This document shows, one piece after another, positions 9,222-18,115 of a stretch of 64,000 nucleotides of DNA. Source of the stretch: Cytophagaceae bacterium (GTDB lineage Bacteria > Bacteroidota > Bacteroidia > Cytophagales > Spirosomataceae); contig JAIYBU010000050.1 in NCBI GenBank assembly GCA_027488335.1, positions 1 through 64,000 of the forward strand, given 5' to 3'. Numbering within the stretch: the first letter of the stretch is position 1; the number at the start of each line of letters is the position of its first letter. The position numbers and the translations under genes are program-made. The notes below the pieces were generated by a model. It searched no databases. It had not been told where the DNA came from and saw only the letters and a list, made by a program, of their open reading frames with translations.

Positions 9222-10580
9222 ATGAGTACACTTACGTGGCAATGGATAATCTTGATAGCGGTCAATATCGTGCTGTTTTGGGTATCTCCGTGGTCGAATA
9301 AAGTCAATGATTTTTTTAGAGGAAGCCACAACGACCAACCGCCCAGTGCTTTTTTGCTTACGAGTAGCTTGGTTATCTGTTGGTTATTTGCCAAATCCAT
9401 CACCAATGCCGCCGATTTAGGCTATCAGTTTGGGATTGTGGGCGGAGTGGCCTACGCTGGTTATTACTTGTCGTTTTTAGTAGCGGGAGTTATCATTTAC
9501 CGAATGCGAACCAAAGGGCAATACAAAAGCATTCATCATTTCTTACAGACTAAATACGGAAAAGGGGCAATTATTCTTTTCACAATTCTGATAGGCTTCC
9601 GATTACTCAACGAAATTTGGTCGAATACCATGATAGTTGGGAGTTATTTTGGTGAAAAAGGCAGTATGCCTTATTTCGCTTCGCTCACAGTTTTTACCTT
9701 ACTTACGCTCGCTTACACACTCAAAGGCGGAATGCGAACTTCTATCATTACTGACCTTATTCAAATGGCATTTTTTGTGCTGTTGATGGTCATGATTTTA
9801 GGAATCATCATTCCAGAAACTGACGGAGGCGTAAAAACCTTCGTTCAAAGCGGCGACTGGTCGATGGCTCAAGGAGTGAACCTACTTTTGGTAGCTTTGA
9901 TTCAAGTATTAAGTTACCCTTTTCACGACCCCATTCTTACTGACCGAGGATTTATTTCGAGTCCAAAAACTACGCTTAAATCGTATTTGTGGGCAACAGT
10001 CATCGGGGCGAGTTGTATTATACTTTTTAGTTTTGTAGGAATTTTTGCTAAAATGAGAGGTTTAGAAGCTCCTGCAACCATTGGTGTGGCTAAGTTTTTC
10101 GGCACAATTCTGCTTTTAGTCATGAACACCATCATGCTAACCTCGGCCGCCGCTACGATTGACTCTACGTTTACTTCAACCGCCAAATTGGTGCATATAG
10201 ATTTACTCAACGAAGAAGGCATCAGCGTTTCAAAAGCACGTCTAACAATGATTACCATTGCGGTCTTTGGTACAATTCCGATTTTCTTTAATCCCGAAAT
10301 ATTATCGGCTACCACCATTAGCGGTACAATGGTAATGGGTTTAGCTCCTATATTTGTATTTTGGAATTTGGACGCACCTAAGATTTCTTATTTTGCCTCA
10401 GTAATCTTGGGCGTAGTGTTCGGATTTTGGTTAGTTTTTTATCCTGTACCATCATTTATGCTCTTGTCAGAAGGAAAATATGCCGATTTATTGAGCATCA
10501 ACCTTTTAGGTACAATTTCGTGTTTTATTGTCTTTTTATTACCGATTTTATTCAAAAAGAAAATTGAGTCAACTAACTAA
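9222..10580 (+). CDS. sodium:solute symporter family protein
   Basis: A very hydrophobic protein of 452 residues with about 12-13 membrane helices. Features of the SSS/LeuT-fold family are visible: GIVGGVAYAGYYLSFLVAG, the FHHFLQTKYGKG-type loop (SIHHFLQTKYGKG), LTLAYTLKGGMRTSIITDLIQ and the DRGFISS segment. The ATG at 9222 is chosen because it starts directly at the first helix; an in-frame start at 9144 would add 26 unconserved residues. Family members import sugars, nucleosides, amino acids or ions with Na+. The substrate is not evident, though its position after SusCD suggests inner-membrane uptake of what SusCD brings into the periplasm. It overlaps the next gene. Confidence 0.8.
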   Translation: MSTLTWQWIILIAVNIVLFWVSPWSNKVNDFFRGSHNDQPPSAFLLTSSLVICWLFAKSITNAADLGYQFGIVGGVAYAGYYLSFLVAGVIIYRMRTKGQYKSIHHFLQTKYGKGAIILFTILIGFRLLNEIWSNTMIVGSYFGEKGSMPYFASLTVFTLLTLAYTLKGGMRTSIITDLIQMAFFVLLMVMILGIIIPETDGGVKTFVQSGDWSMAQGVNLLLVALIQVLSYPFHDPILTDRGFISSPKTTLKSYLWATVIGASCIILFSFVGIFAKMRGLEAPATIGVAKFFGTILLLVMNTIMLTSAAATIDSTFTSTAKLVHIDLLNEEGISVSKARLTMITIAVFGTIPIFFNPEILSATTISGTMVMGLAPIFVFWNLDAPKISYFASVILGVVFGFWLVFYPVPSFMLLSEGKYADLLSINLLGTISCFIVFLLPILFKKKIESTN

Positions 10581-11391
10581 AAATATTGGTCGATTAAGCG
10601 GAAAAATTTTGGTTTTTGGTGGAGTTTATTCCAATTACCAATCCTTGGAAGAACTGTATCGCATTGCCCAAACCGCAGGAATAAAACCCAGCAATATTAT
10701 CTCTACGGGTGATATAGTGGGCTATTGTGCTTCGCCCAGCGAGTGCATTGACTTTATAGAAAAATGGGGTATTTTGGGCATTCAAGGCAATGTTGAGCAG
10801 AATCTCATTAATGGGACAGATGATTGCGGTTGTAATTTTGAGGAAGGTAGTCGCTGCGATATTTTCTCGAAACAATGGTTTCCGTTTGCCGTGATGCAAA
10901 TGACCGAGCAGAACTTAAATTACCTCACACAACTCCCCGAACGCATCAGTTTTGAGTACGCTGATAAGAAAATCGATGTTATTCACGGTTCTTATAATAA
11001 TATTTCTGAGTTTGTATTTAAATCGACAAGCTGGGATATTAAATCACAAAACTTTACCAAAACCGATGCTGATGTAGTATTGGCTGGGCATTGTGGTTTA
11101 CCATTTGCTGATGTGCGTGAAGGCAAATATTGGCTTAATGCGGGCGTAATCGGAATGCCCGCCAACGATGGTACCGCCCGAGTGTGGTATATGATTTTGG
11201 ACGATGCCGATGGACAGTTTTCGTATGAATTTCACAACTACGAATACGAATCTTTTGAAGCTAATCAGTTAATGCTCGAAAATGGTTTACCGTATTCTTA
11301 TTCAGAAACCTTACTGACAGGAATTTGGGATAACAACGAAATTTTACCCGATGAAGAAACCGCTCTTGAAGGTATTCCGATTGAATTTTGA
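10564..11391 (+). CDS. calcineurin-like metallophosphoesterase family protein with degenerate first motif
   Basis: About 275 residues. The fold is suggested by GKILVFGGVYSN, STGDIVGYCASP, QGNVEQNL, DVIHGSY and LAGHCGLPFA, which line up with motifs I-V of calcineurin-like phosphoesterases. Motif I normally carries DxH but here reads GGVYSN, and the His of GNHE/D is Val. The Cys cluster DCGCNFEEGSRCD is a feature I associate with a subfamily of FGGxYSN proteins, so the change is probably subfamily-wide and not decay. No ATG fits; TTG at 10564 (or 10528) overlaps the end of the symporter gene, implying translational coupling. Substrate unknown. Confidence 0.68.
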   Translation: MSQLTKNIGRLSGKILVFGGVYSNYQSLEELYRIAQTAGIKPSNIISTGDIVGYCASPSECIDFIEKWGILGIQGNVEQNLINGTDDCGCNFEEGSRCDIFSKQWFPFAVMQMTEQNLNYLTQLPERISFEYADKKIDVIHGSYNNISEFVFKSTSWDIKSQNFTKTDADVVLAGHCGLPFADVREGKYWLNAGVIGMPANDGTARVWYMILDDADGQFSYEFHNYEYESFEANQLMLENGLPYSYSETLLTGIWDNNEILPDEETALEGIPIEF

Positions 11392-11419
11392 GTTTTGTAA
11401 CCATCCAAAAATATCTCGT

Positions 11420-11448
11420 AGGGCAATTATGAAAATTGCCCTATTTTT
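11420..11448 (+). terminator. intrinsic terminator after the phosphoesterase gene
   Basis: AGGGCAATT pairs with AATTGCCCT around a 5-base loop and is followed by ATTTTTG. It closes the run of same-strand genes that begins at 1919. Confidence 0.75.
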
Positions 11449-11478
11449 GTACCTTCTCTGTACATAATCGTACATTTG
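11446..11478 (+). promoter_or_regulatory. Bacteroidota-type promoter of the cvpA-like gene
   Basis: TTTG at 11446-11449 and TACATTTG at 11471-11478 match the -33/-7 consensus (TTTG, then TAnnTTTG) with a 21-base spacer. The downstream ATG is 20 bases after the -7 box. Confidence 0.65.
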
Positions 11479-11498
11479 CAGAATAATATTCGATTTTT

Positions 11499-12023
11499 AT
11501 GAACGTGCTTGACCTTATTTTTATCCTTCCACTACTTTACGGGGCTTATCGTGGCTACCAAAAAGGACTTTTTATCGAAATCATCGGAGTTGCTGCTTTT
11601 ATTGTTGCGATTGTCATTGGATTTAAGTTTTTGAGCTTCGGAATGAACATGATTGCACCCGTTATTGGCGAAAGCCTTGCCAATCGTTTTTTACCTTATT
11701 TGAGTTTTACGGTTATCTTTTTCCCGACAATTTTCTTGATAAACAAAATGGGTTGGATGCTCCGCCGTGCATTACGTTTTACGATTCTCGGCACGATTGA
11801 TGGCTTTGCAGGAGCATTAGTAGGCGTTTTTACATGGCTTTTCGGAATCAGCACGTTTTTGTGGTTGATGTCGAGCATTGATATTAATTTACCTAAAAAG
11901 CTAACCGATGAGTCTTTGACTTATCCAGTCATGAAAAAAGTAGCTCCGACCGTTATCTCAAAAGTCTCCGATTGGATTCCGACGGGCGGAAATATGATAA
12001 AGGAGTGGACGAAAGAGAAATAA
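11499..12023 (+). CDS. CvpA family membrane protein
   Basis: A 174-residue protein with four predicted membrane helices. It begins MNVLDLIFILPLLYGAYRGY, the typical start of CvpA proteins, followed by a GLFIEIIGVAAFIVAIVIG helix and a FGAL-type glycine-rich turn (DGFAGALVGVFTWLFG). CvpA was found through colicin V production in Escherichia coli and relates to envelope homeostasis. In Bacteroidota it is an ordinary chromosomal gene. It has its own promoter (11446-11478) and no close same-strand partner. Confidence 0.85.
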   Translation: MNVLDLIFILPLLYGAYRGYQKGLFIEIIGVAAFIVAIVIGFKFLSFGMNMIAPVIGESLANRFLPYLSFTVIFFPTIFLINKMGWMLRRALRFTILGTIDGFAGALVGVFTWLFGISTFLWLMSSIDINLPKKLTDESLTYPVMKKVAPTVISKVSDWIPTGGNMIKEWTKEK

Positions 12024-12416
12024 GCTAACAAAAGATAATATCGTAGATTAGCAAAAAAGGATTTATAAAATCCAACAAGACGAATTGAACTTACGGCAAA
12101 ATTAATGGTGTCAGCCTCGAAATCATGATGAAAACGATACATGGCGAAGTGCTAATTGGTAAGATAAAACAATAAAAAACACCCAGTTGAAATTCAGCTG
12201 GGTGCATACGTTTTCAGTTTAGGGTAGGTAAAAAAAGTTTTTTAGGGTTAGGGTTTAATAATTTCGCTGTAATATTAAATTTTTTATTGGATAAATACAA
12301 ATTTAAAGAAGTGTAATTTATCAAAATACGTATATTTTCATTTAGATACTCGTTATTTTACAAGTAACAATTCGCCATGAAAACCGTTATTATAGTGAAA
12401 ATATACTCGTTAAACT
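12024..12416. other. intergenic region of 393 bases
   Basis: No gene is apparent. It contains a strong hairpin at 12180-12204 and a low-complexity stretch at 12228-12255. The rest is AT-rich and may hold the promoter of the flavin reductase gene, but no good TAnnTTTG box was seen. Confidence 0.6.
12180..12204. terminator. hairpin with flanking A-run
   Basis: CACCCAGTTGAA pairs with TTCAGCTGGGTG (one G-U pair) around a single central A, preceded by AATAAAAAA. The A-run would be the U-tract for leftward transcription, but no leftward gene is present; for the rightward cvpA transcript the tract after the hairpin is weak. Confidence 0.5.
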
Positions 12417-12890
12417 ATGCCAAGGTCTTTACTGAAATATAAAAACTACGACATTCACTCCATAACAACTGTATATGATGGAAACACAAATGCCAATATT
12501 GCAACGTGGGTAATGCAAACGGCCATGGGGGGAAAAACGGTCTGCGTCGCTCTTTACAAAATTGATTACACCATCGAACTCGTAAGAGCATCTAAGCTAT
12601 TAAATATCAACCTATTACACACAGGTCAAACTAATTTGATTACTAAACTGGGGCGGCGTAGCGGAAAAGATAACGATAAGTTTAAAAACCTAAAATTTGA
12701 GTTAGACAATAGAGGTTGCCCATTTCTGACTGAAGCCATTGGCTATATTCAATGTAAAGTTCTACACTCGACTGATGCTGGCGACCATGAACTTTTTGTC
12801 TGTGAAGTATTAAAACAGGTGGTTTTAAATCCAGAAAAAGAGGTATTGACCAATAATTTTTTACGAGAAAAGGGTTTGGTGCGTGGATAA
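12417..12890 (+). CDS. flavin reductase-like (FMN-binding split-barrel) protein
   Basis: A 157-residue protein resembling the flavin reductase/split-barrel family: an early TTVYDGNTNANIATWVMQTAMGG segment, where the family binds FMN through a TAxTxxPP-like loop; VRASKLLNINLL; FKNLKFELDNRGCPFL, which matches the K-F-x-G...G-x-P-x-L-xx-A pattern; and IGYIQCKVLHSTDAGDHELFVCEV, the GDH element typical of these barrels. Such proteins reduce flavin with NAD(P)H or bind FMN to reduce other substrates. It stands alone, with a bidirectional terminator directly downstream. Confidence 0.75.
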   Translation: MPRSLLKYKNYDIHSITTVYDGNTNANIATWVMQTAMGGKTVCVALYKIDYTIELVRASKLLNINLLHTGQTNLITKLGRRSGKDNDKFKNLKFELDNRGCPFLTEAIGYIQCKVLHSTDAGDHELFVCEVLKQVVLNPEKEVLTNNFLREKGLVRG

Positions 12891-12891
12891 A

Positions 12892-12931
12892 CAAAAATGC
12901 CATTCAAAACTAATTTTGAATGGCATTTTTG
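12892..12931. terminator. bidirectional terminator between convergent genes
   Basis: A near-perfect stem with arms from CAAAAATGCCATTC to GAATGGCATTTTTG. It has A-run and T-run flanks on both strands and lies between a rightward gene ending at 12890 and a leftward gene ending at 12944. Confidence 0.85.
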
Positions 12932-12943
12932 TTGTAAAATATT

Positions 12944-13804
12944 TTACTTACAATCATACGTAAATGTACTGTTTCCTTCATATTTATCCATACCATCGGT
13001 TTGCAGGTAGGTCATTTTTGATGGTAAATTTTCTTTTGTGTATTCATATTTATAAGTTGTTGTGATTGGTTCTCCTGTAAATACCCCTATGACTTTATCA
13101 GTCAGAATATTATTGGCATTCATGTAATAAGTGAGGTTTTGGCCAAAAAACAAACCTATAATTACTTCTGGGATATTTGCTTTTGCCAATGATGTGTTGG
13201 TATAGGCTCCTATCTTAGTATCAAAAGTTAAATTCTCTAATAATGTTTCTTTCATTCCATTATCACTTACTAATACTTTCTTTACATTATTTTTATCATA
13301 TTCAAACAAAAAATCAAGATTACCATCCTCGGTTACGGCCGTTACCTGTGTTACTTGTCCAGTTGTGTTTGTGGTAAGTTTAAACTCTGACACCAAAAAT
13401 GTTATGGGAGTATTTTTTGATGCGTATTTTATATTACTCACGTTTCCTTTAGAGTCATAAGAATACGTAAATGTTTCGACAGCTGCTCCATCAACAATTA
13501 TGAGTTTCGTGACACGGTTATTGGCATCATATTCGAAGGTCGATAATCTTCCATCTTGGTTTGATGTTGTGAGTTGATTATTGGTGTTATAGGTCAACTT
13601 GGTATTATAAGTATCCCCATCCTCTACCTCAACTACTTCTTTTACATAACATTTTGTGGTCGTTGTACCTGTATTGGTTCCAGTTGAAGGATTATTAGTT
13701 CCTGTGTTGCCACTTGCCCCAGTAATAAGATTTTCATCTTCACAAGAATTTAGCGTAAACAATAAAACAGTTGAAAGTGACAGCAGTGATAGAAGTTTTC
13801 TCAT
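12944..13804 (-). CDS. lipoprotein with YD/RHS-like beta repeats, function unknown
   Basis: A 286-residue lipoprotein with lipobox TLNSC near residue 20, followed by a Gly/Thr/Asn-rich linker (about 28-50) of the kind that extends surface lipoproteins from the membrane. The mature part has repeated motifs of the kind YNTNNQLT, FEYDANNRVTKL, YSYDSKGNVSNI and FEYDKNNVKKV, which resemble short beta-strand YD repeats seen in RHS-like proteins and in DUF4595-type Bacteroidota lipoproteins. No catalytic motif was seen. It is transcribed leftward toward a bidirectional terminator; the neighbour upstream is the large sugar-dehydrogenase-like gene, 48 bases away. Confidence 0.7.
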   Translation of the reverse strand: MRKLLSLLSLSTVLLFTLNSCEDENLITGASGNTGTNNPSTGTNTGTTTTKCYVKEVVEVEDGDTYNTKLTYNTNNQLTTSNQDGRLSTFEYDANNRVTKLIIVDGAAVETFTYSYDSKGNVSNIKYASKNTPITFLVSEFKLTTNTTGQVTQVTAVTEDGNLDFLFEYDKNNVKKVLVSDNGMKETLLENLTFDTKIGAYTNTSLAKANIPEVIIGLFFGQNLTYYMNANNILTDKVIGVFTGEPITTTYKYEYTKENLPSKMTYLQTDGMDKYEGNSTFTYDCK

Positions 13805-13852
13805 TTAATGTGTATGATTTTTGATTTTATACACAAATTTACAAAAAAACAA

Positions 13853-16800
13853 TTAATTATCACATCCTTGAATACGCCCTGTAAATACACTTCCAGCACT
13901 TACCTCAAACCCTGGCAAAAGCACAATATTATTGTTGGCTTGATAATTAACCTTTGATGCTCCTGAGATTACATTGGTAGCATTAATCGAATCAGACGCT
14001 TTTAGCGTTAGCTTGGTACTCGTGTAATTATCCGAAGGTGTTAGGTTCATCGTCGTAACGCAAGGAGTATACGTAATAGCCAACGACTTACTCACGGCCC
14101 TATTATTGGCTTGGTCTTTGGCTTGCACAGCTACTATGTATGTACCTGAAGCTAAGACTGGTAATCTATAATCGAGATTAGTAGTACTATCAATCGCTAC
14201 ACCATTGACGATTATCTCATAGGTAGGAATAGTGTCTATATTATCGGTAGAAGGATTCCAAAATAGTTGATAATTATTCATAATCGGAGCTACGGCAGTT
14301 ACGTTGCTTGGCGTTGTTGGAGGCTCAATATCGCCACCCGACGATAAAAGTTTGGCATCAGCCCAATCTCCGTGGTCACAGAAATTGTTATCATCCGCTT
14401 TATCTACAATTAATTTTAACTGGCTCGTGTTACTTATGTCAATATTGACCTCAATCGTAGCCGATGATGGAATTAAGGTCGGACTTGTATAAGCCTCCAC
14501 ATTATCTTTATAAACTTTAAAAACCACGCTTCCACAGTTTCCGTCGGGTACTTCATCGTCAATACCAATTTTTGCTTTAAATATACTGTACTGATTGGCC
14601 GTTAGATTATAAATAATTTCTGAACTCGCATGAGTGCCAATCCCTTTTGCAAAAGTTACACCATTGAGCGTTAAGGTTCTTCCATCTCCGACGGCACCTT
14701 CGCCATTACTCTTATCTATTTCTATTGGGCCCAAACCGTTAATGCTTGATACTGGTATAAGGTCTGAAATATATGCTTGTGTGCTTACTCCAGCGTTAGC
14801 CTTTGCCACAAAATTAAGTTTAGAGCTGGGTGTTGAATTACCTGCCAAATCAATGGCTTTTACATAGCATTCAAATGCTTGATTGATTATACTTGACGGT
14901 GAAGAATATTCATACGAAAGCGTTTGAGCATTCAAAAGTGCTTTTGGTACTCCATTTATAAATACTTCATACGAACTAACCCCAACGTTATCAGCTACAC
15001 TATTCCATGATAAATTGAAACTATTATTACCAATATTATATGATTTGATGAGTGGCTCATCTGGAGGAGTTGTATCGCCCGAATTACAATTTGGAAAAAT
15101 ATCTTTGGAAAAAGTTGCTGATAAGCCATACGAGTCTGTTACTCTTAAAGTAACTCTAAAAAAATACAGGTGCCCATCGCACGGAACTGCCTCCAGATTC
15201 ACTTGCGAAGTAGGGCTTATTACGTCAAGTGCAGGGTGTGAATGTTCGTCATGATGCAATCGCACTGTCCAATGATAAGTAAGTTGACTACTGGCTTCTT
15301 CATTATCAGAGGCTTGTGCTGATAAATAAATAGTATCAGAGCCATTATTGTTAAAGAAATTAATATTATCAACACTTGTTGAATTGATTACTGGGGGCGT
15401 ATTATTAAGCGAAATAATCGTTGAAGTGGTATCAGTTAACCCACCTTCATCAGTAACTGTAAGCAAAACCTTAAAAGCCTGCGGATTTGATGAGCCATTA
15501 TTGAATGTATGCGATGGATTTATGCCACTGCCAGTGTGTCCGTCACCAAAATCCCACGAATAAGTAAGTGTACTTGTATTTTCATAATCCGTCGAAGATA
15601 CTGCGTCAAAGGTAATACTTAGAGGGGAAGCCCCATTTTTAGTACTTGATGTAAACCTTGCGACAGGAGCAATATTAGTTCCTGAAACATAAGAAATCTT
15701 GCGAACTTCCATAGGGTCTCCTTCATTAAAACCCAATTTTACATAATAAATCGACTGCTCAACGGGGTTATAAGCCAAAGAAACAACGCCAGTAGCCAAA
15801 GTGTTTAAATCTCTGAAAGATGTCGGATTTTGCGAATTATCGAATGAAAAACTTTTAATCCAACCTGGGGTAAAGTCAGCAAAAATATAGGTATTTCGAT
15901 ATTCTTCGGGAAAAGCAGTTCCCGTGTACCAAACTCCACCGATTGAGCAAGTTCCCGTAAAATTATTACCTGGAAACTCCTCTGAACCAATAGTATGAGT
16001 CAATCCATTGATTATTACTCTGGCAGAAAGGTCTTCTTGCGAACCCTCGTGAATCCATTCAACGGTTGGTTTTTTATAGCTCGTAGGTACATACAACGGA
16101 TTTTCCCAAGGTGTGGGTCTGCCGTTACCCTCATAAATCGGCCAGCCAAAATTTTGTCCGCCAGTTGTTATTATATTTAACTCTTCTCTATTATTCCAAC
16201 CAACTTCACCAATGTATAAAGTTCCTGGGTGGCCAGAATTAGGTCTAACTGAAAGTCTGAAAGGATTCCGAAAACCCAAAGCCCATACCCGTGATTTTGC
16301 CGAACGAGGTGCATTTGCCTCAAAAAACGGATTATCAGCAAATCCATCTCCATTCATAGCATTGATTCTAATAATTTTCCCGTTAAGCGAGTTTAGCATC
16401 TGGCAACGATAAACCCTGTCTTCAACGTTTTCAGCTTCCGAAATGATTCCATCCGCCAGTGCATCTCCATCATAATCAGCACCAAGTCCACCATCTCCAC
16501 TACCAATAAACAAAGAGCCATCATTGCCAAAAGCCATTCCTCCACCCGCATGATTTGTACCTGTAATCGGTATTCCTGTTGATTTTGTTTCTCCCACAAG
16601 TACTAATCTCGAACTATAATCAACCGTAGTAGGCGTTTCAGGTGTAGGTGTGGTATATCTTGTTACACGAGCAATGGTTGCTCCTTCAAGCGAAGTATTT
16701 GGGTCATAGCCTTCTGTTCCAAAATTTAGTAAATAGTGTCTATCAACAACATAGTATAAGTAAACATGGCCATTATTGATAAAATTAGGGTCTAACGCAA

Positions 16801-17059
16801 AACCTAAAATACCATAATCGCCATACGTAGCTACCTCTTCCGAAATATCAAGAAAGAGGGTTTTTACATTATTTTCAACTACGTAAACTTTTCCATCTTT
16901 TTCCCAAACATACATTTTTCCGTTTGAGTCAAATACAAGTCCTGTCGGATTTTGCCAATTACCCGAATGCACTTGGTCAACAAAGCCATTGGGTACTTGA
17001 GCTTTAGCAACAAAAGTTATGAGTGTAAATATAATAATAAGACGTATTGCTGTACTCAT
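13853..17059 (-). CDS. secreted PQQ-dependent sugar dehydrogenase-like protein with PKD, Fn3 and NPCBM domains
   Basis: A 1068-residue secreted protein. The signal peptide ends near AKAQ. Residues about 25-460 form a six-bladed glucose/sorbosone dehydrogenase-like propeller (NPTGLVFDSNGKMYV, GILGFALDPNF, GLGADYDGDA, ALGFRNPFRLS, EVGWNNREELN, NFGWP). Then come a PKD domain (TYSWDFGDGHTGSG...VTDEGGLTD), a second Ig/PKD-like module, an Fn3 domain, an NPCBM-like carbohydrate-binding module (VTFAKGIGTHASSEIIYNL) and another Fn3. The C-terminus (SINATNVISG...LLPGFEVSAGSVF) is a short beta motif common at the end of secreted Cytophagales proteins. It is probably an extracellular sugar-oxidising or sugar-binding enzyme; PQQ dependence is by family only. 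Confidence 0.85.
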   Translation of the reverse strand: MSTAIRLIIIFTLITFVAKAQVPNGFVDQVHSGNWQNPTGLVFDSNGKMYVWEKDGKVYVVENNVKTLFLDISEEVATYGDYGILGFALDPNFINNGHVYLYYVVDRHYLLNFGTEGYDPNTSLEGATIARVTRYTTPTPETPTTVDYSSRLVLVGETKSTGIPITGTNHAGGGMAFGNDGSLFIGSGDGGLGADYDGDALADGIISEAENVEDRVYRCQMLNSLNGKIIRINAMNGDGFADNPFFEANAPRSAKSRVWALGFRNPFRLSVRPNSGHPGTLYIGEVGWNNREELNIITTGGQNFGWPIYEGNGRPTPWENPLYVPTSYKKPTVEWIHEGSQEDLSARVIINGLTHTIGSEEFPGNNFTGTCSIGGVWYTGTAFPEEYRNTYIFADFTPGWIKSFSFDNSQNPTSFRDLNTLATGVVSLAYNPVEQSIYYVKLGFNEGDPMEVRKISYVSGTNIAPVARFTSSTKNGASPLSITFDAVSSTDYENTSTLTYSWDFGDGHTGSGINPSHTFNNGSSNPQAFKVLLTVTDEGGLTDTTSTIISLNNTPPVINSTSVDNINFFNNNGSDTIYLSAQASDNEEASSQLTYHWTVRLHHDEHSHPALDVISPTSQVNLEAVPCDGHLYFFRVTLRVTDSYGLSATFSKDIFPNCNSGDTTPPDEPLIKSYNIGNNSFNLSWNSVADNVGVSSYEVFINGVPKALLNAQTLSYEYSSPSSIINQAFECYVKAIDLAGNSTPSSKLNFVAKANAGVSTQAYISDLIPVSSINGLGPIEIDKSNGEGAVGDGRTLTLNGVTFAKGIGTHASSEIIYNLTANQYSIFKAKIGIDDEVPDGNCGSVVFKVYKDNVEAYTSPTLIPSSATIEVNIDISNTSQLKLIVDKADDNNFCDHGDWADAKLLSSGGDIEPPTTPSNVTAVAPIMNNYQLFWNPSTDNIDTIPTYEIIVNGVAIDSTTNLDYRLPVLASGTYIVAVQAKDQANNRAVSKSLAITYTPCVTTMNLTPSDNYTSTKLTLKASDSINATNVISGASKVNYQANNNIVLLPGFEVSAGSVFTGRIQGCDN

Positions 17060-17141
17060 ACTATATAATAGGTGGTTACTGTAAATCTGCAGTTAGATAT
17101 AGTTGTCAGATGAAGGTTTAAAAAGATAAGTTGCTTTTAGC

Positions 17142-17924
17142 TTATTTTCCCTTAAAACTTGGTTTACGTTTTTGCAAAAAAGCCATCACTCCTTCGGCGA
17201 AATCATGCGTTTTACCCAAAATATCTTGATTTTCGGCCTCTTGTTCTAATATTTCTTCAACAGTACTATTAAATGATTGATTCAAGACTTTTTTCATCAA
17301 TCCAATCGACTTTGTTGGAGCGTTTTTATAATATTCTGTCAGCTCGTTTATAGCTTCGTCGAGTGCTTCATAAGGCACTATTTTAGTCACTAAACCTATA
17401 TGTAGTGCTTCGTCCATATAGATTTTGCGGCCAGTACTGCATAATTCAAATGCCTTTTGCATACCCACAATTCGAGGCAAAAAATACATCGAACCTGCAT
17501 CTGGCATCAAGCCAATTCCTACAAAAAGCTCACTCATGTAAGCATCTTTATTAGCAATAATCATATCACAGGCCAAAGCCAACGACATACCTGCCCCTGC
17601 TGCTATGCCATTCATTCGGCAAATAACTGGTTTTTCAGTATTTCTGATGGCACAAATCATCGGATTATAATTTTTGCGAAGCGAATCACCCAATGATGCC
17701 ATTCCTTCATCCATCCCAGCCTTTAAATCAGCACCCGAGCAAAAAGCTTTATCACCCCCTCCTGTAATGACGATTACTCTGACTGACGAATCGGCAGAAG
17801 ATACTTCAACAGCCTGCGTTATTTCATTAATAAGAGCTGTACTGAGTGCATTATATACTTGTGGGCGGTTGAGTGTAATGGTCGAAACACCAGCAGATAT
17901 TTCTAAGATTATGTTTTCGTACAT
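17142..17924 (-). CDS. enoyl-CoA hydratase/isomerase, PaaG-like
   Basis: A 260-residue crotonase-fold protein. The oxyanion-hole segments FCSGADLKAG and GIAAGAGMSLALACDMII are clear. The acidic position in GLMPDAGSMYFLPRIVG matches the PDAG motif of PaaG, the ring-1,2-epoxyphenylacetyl-CoA isomerase, and differs from the double-Glu pattern of classic hydratases. This points to an isomerase or a related beta-oxidation role. No other paa genes are present, so a general fatty-acid or aromatic-CoA function is open. It is leftward, with an 82-base gap to the PQQ-type gene, and divergent from kup. Confidence 0.85.
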   Translation of the reverse strand: MYENIILEISAGVSTITLNRPQVYNALSTALINEITQAVEVSSADSSVRVIVITGGGDKAFCSGADLKAGMDEGMASLGDSLRKNYNPMICAIRNTEKPVICRMNGIAAGAGMSLALACDMIIANKDAYMSELFVGIGLMPDAGSMYFLPRIVGMQKAFELCSTGRKIYMDEALHIGLVTKIVPYEALDEAINELTEYYKNAPTKSIGLMKKVLNQSFNSTVEEILEQEAENQDILGKTHDFAEGVMAFLQKRKPSFKGK

Positions 17925-18053
17925 GATTGACTATCAATTATTTGGTTTTGTTGTAAATTGTAATTTTTGAAGTGTTCTTATTTATACACAGCAAATAAAC
18001 ACACAAATTTGGGAAGGAAAGTGACTTAATAAAACATTTTTATTTAAAATTTC

Positions 18054-18083
18054 TTTGAATTGTTTCTGAAACTCTATATTTGC
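18054..18083 (+). promoter_or_regulatory. Bacteroidota-type promoter of kup
   Basis: TTTG at 18054-18057 and TATATTTG at 18076-18083, separated by 18 bases, match the -33/-7 consensus. The -7 box covers the upstream candidate start (TTG at 18080), so translation must begin farther downstream. Confidence 0.6.
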
Positions 18084-18115
18084 AAACTTTTTTTACAAAT
18101 AATCAAAAAATTGAA

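Noticed and set aside
12242-12255. TTAGGGTTAGGG, telomere-like repeat
   Set aside because: Only two units in an AT-rich spacer; no telomere or hairpin-end context.
14304-15563. Plus-strand frames opposite the PQQ sugar dehydrogenase-like gene
   Set aside because: Shadow frames of a clear minus-strand multi-domain gene.
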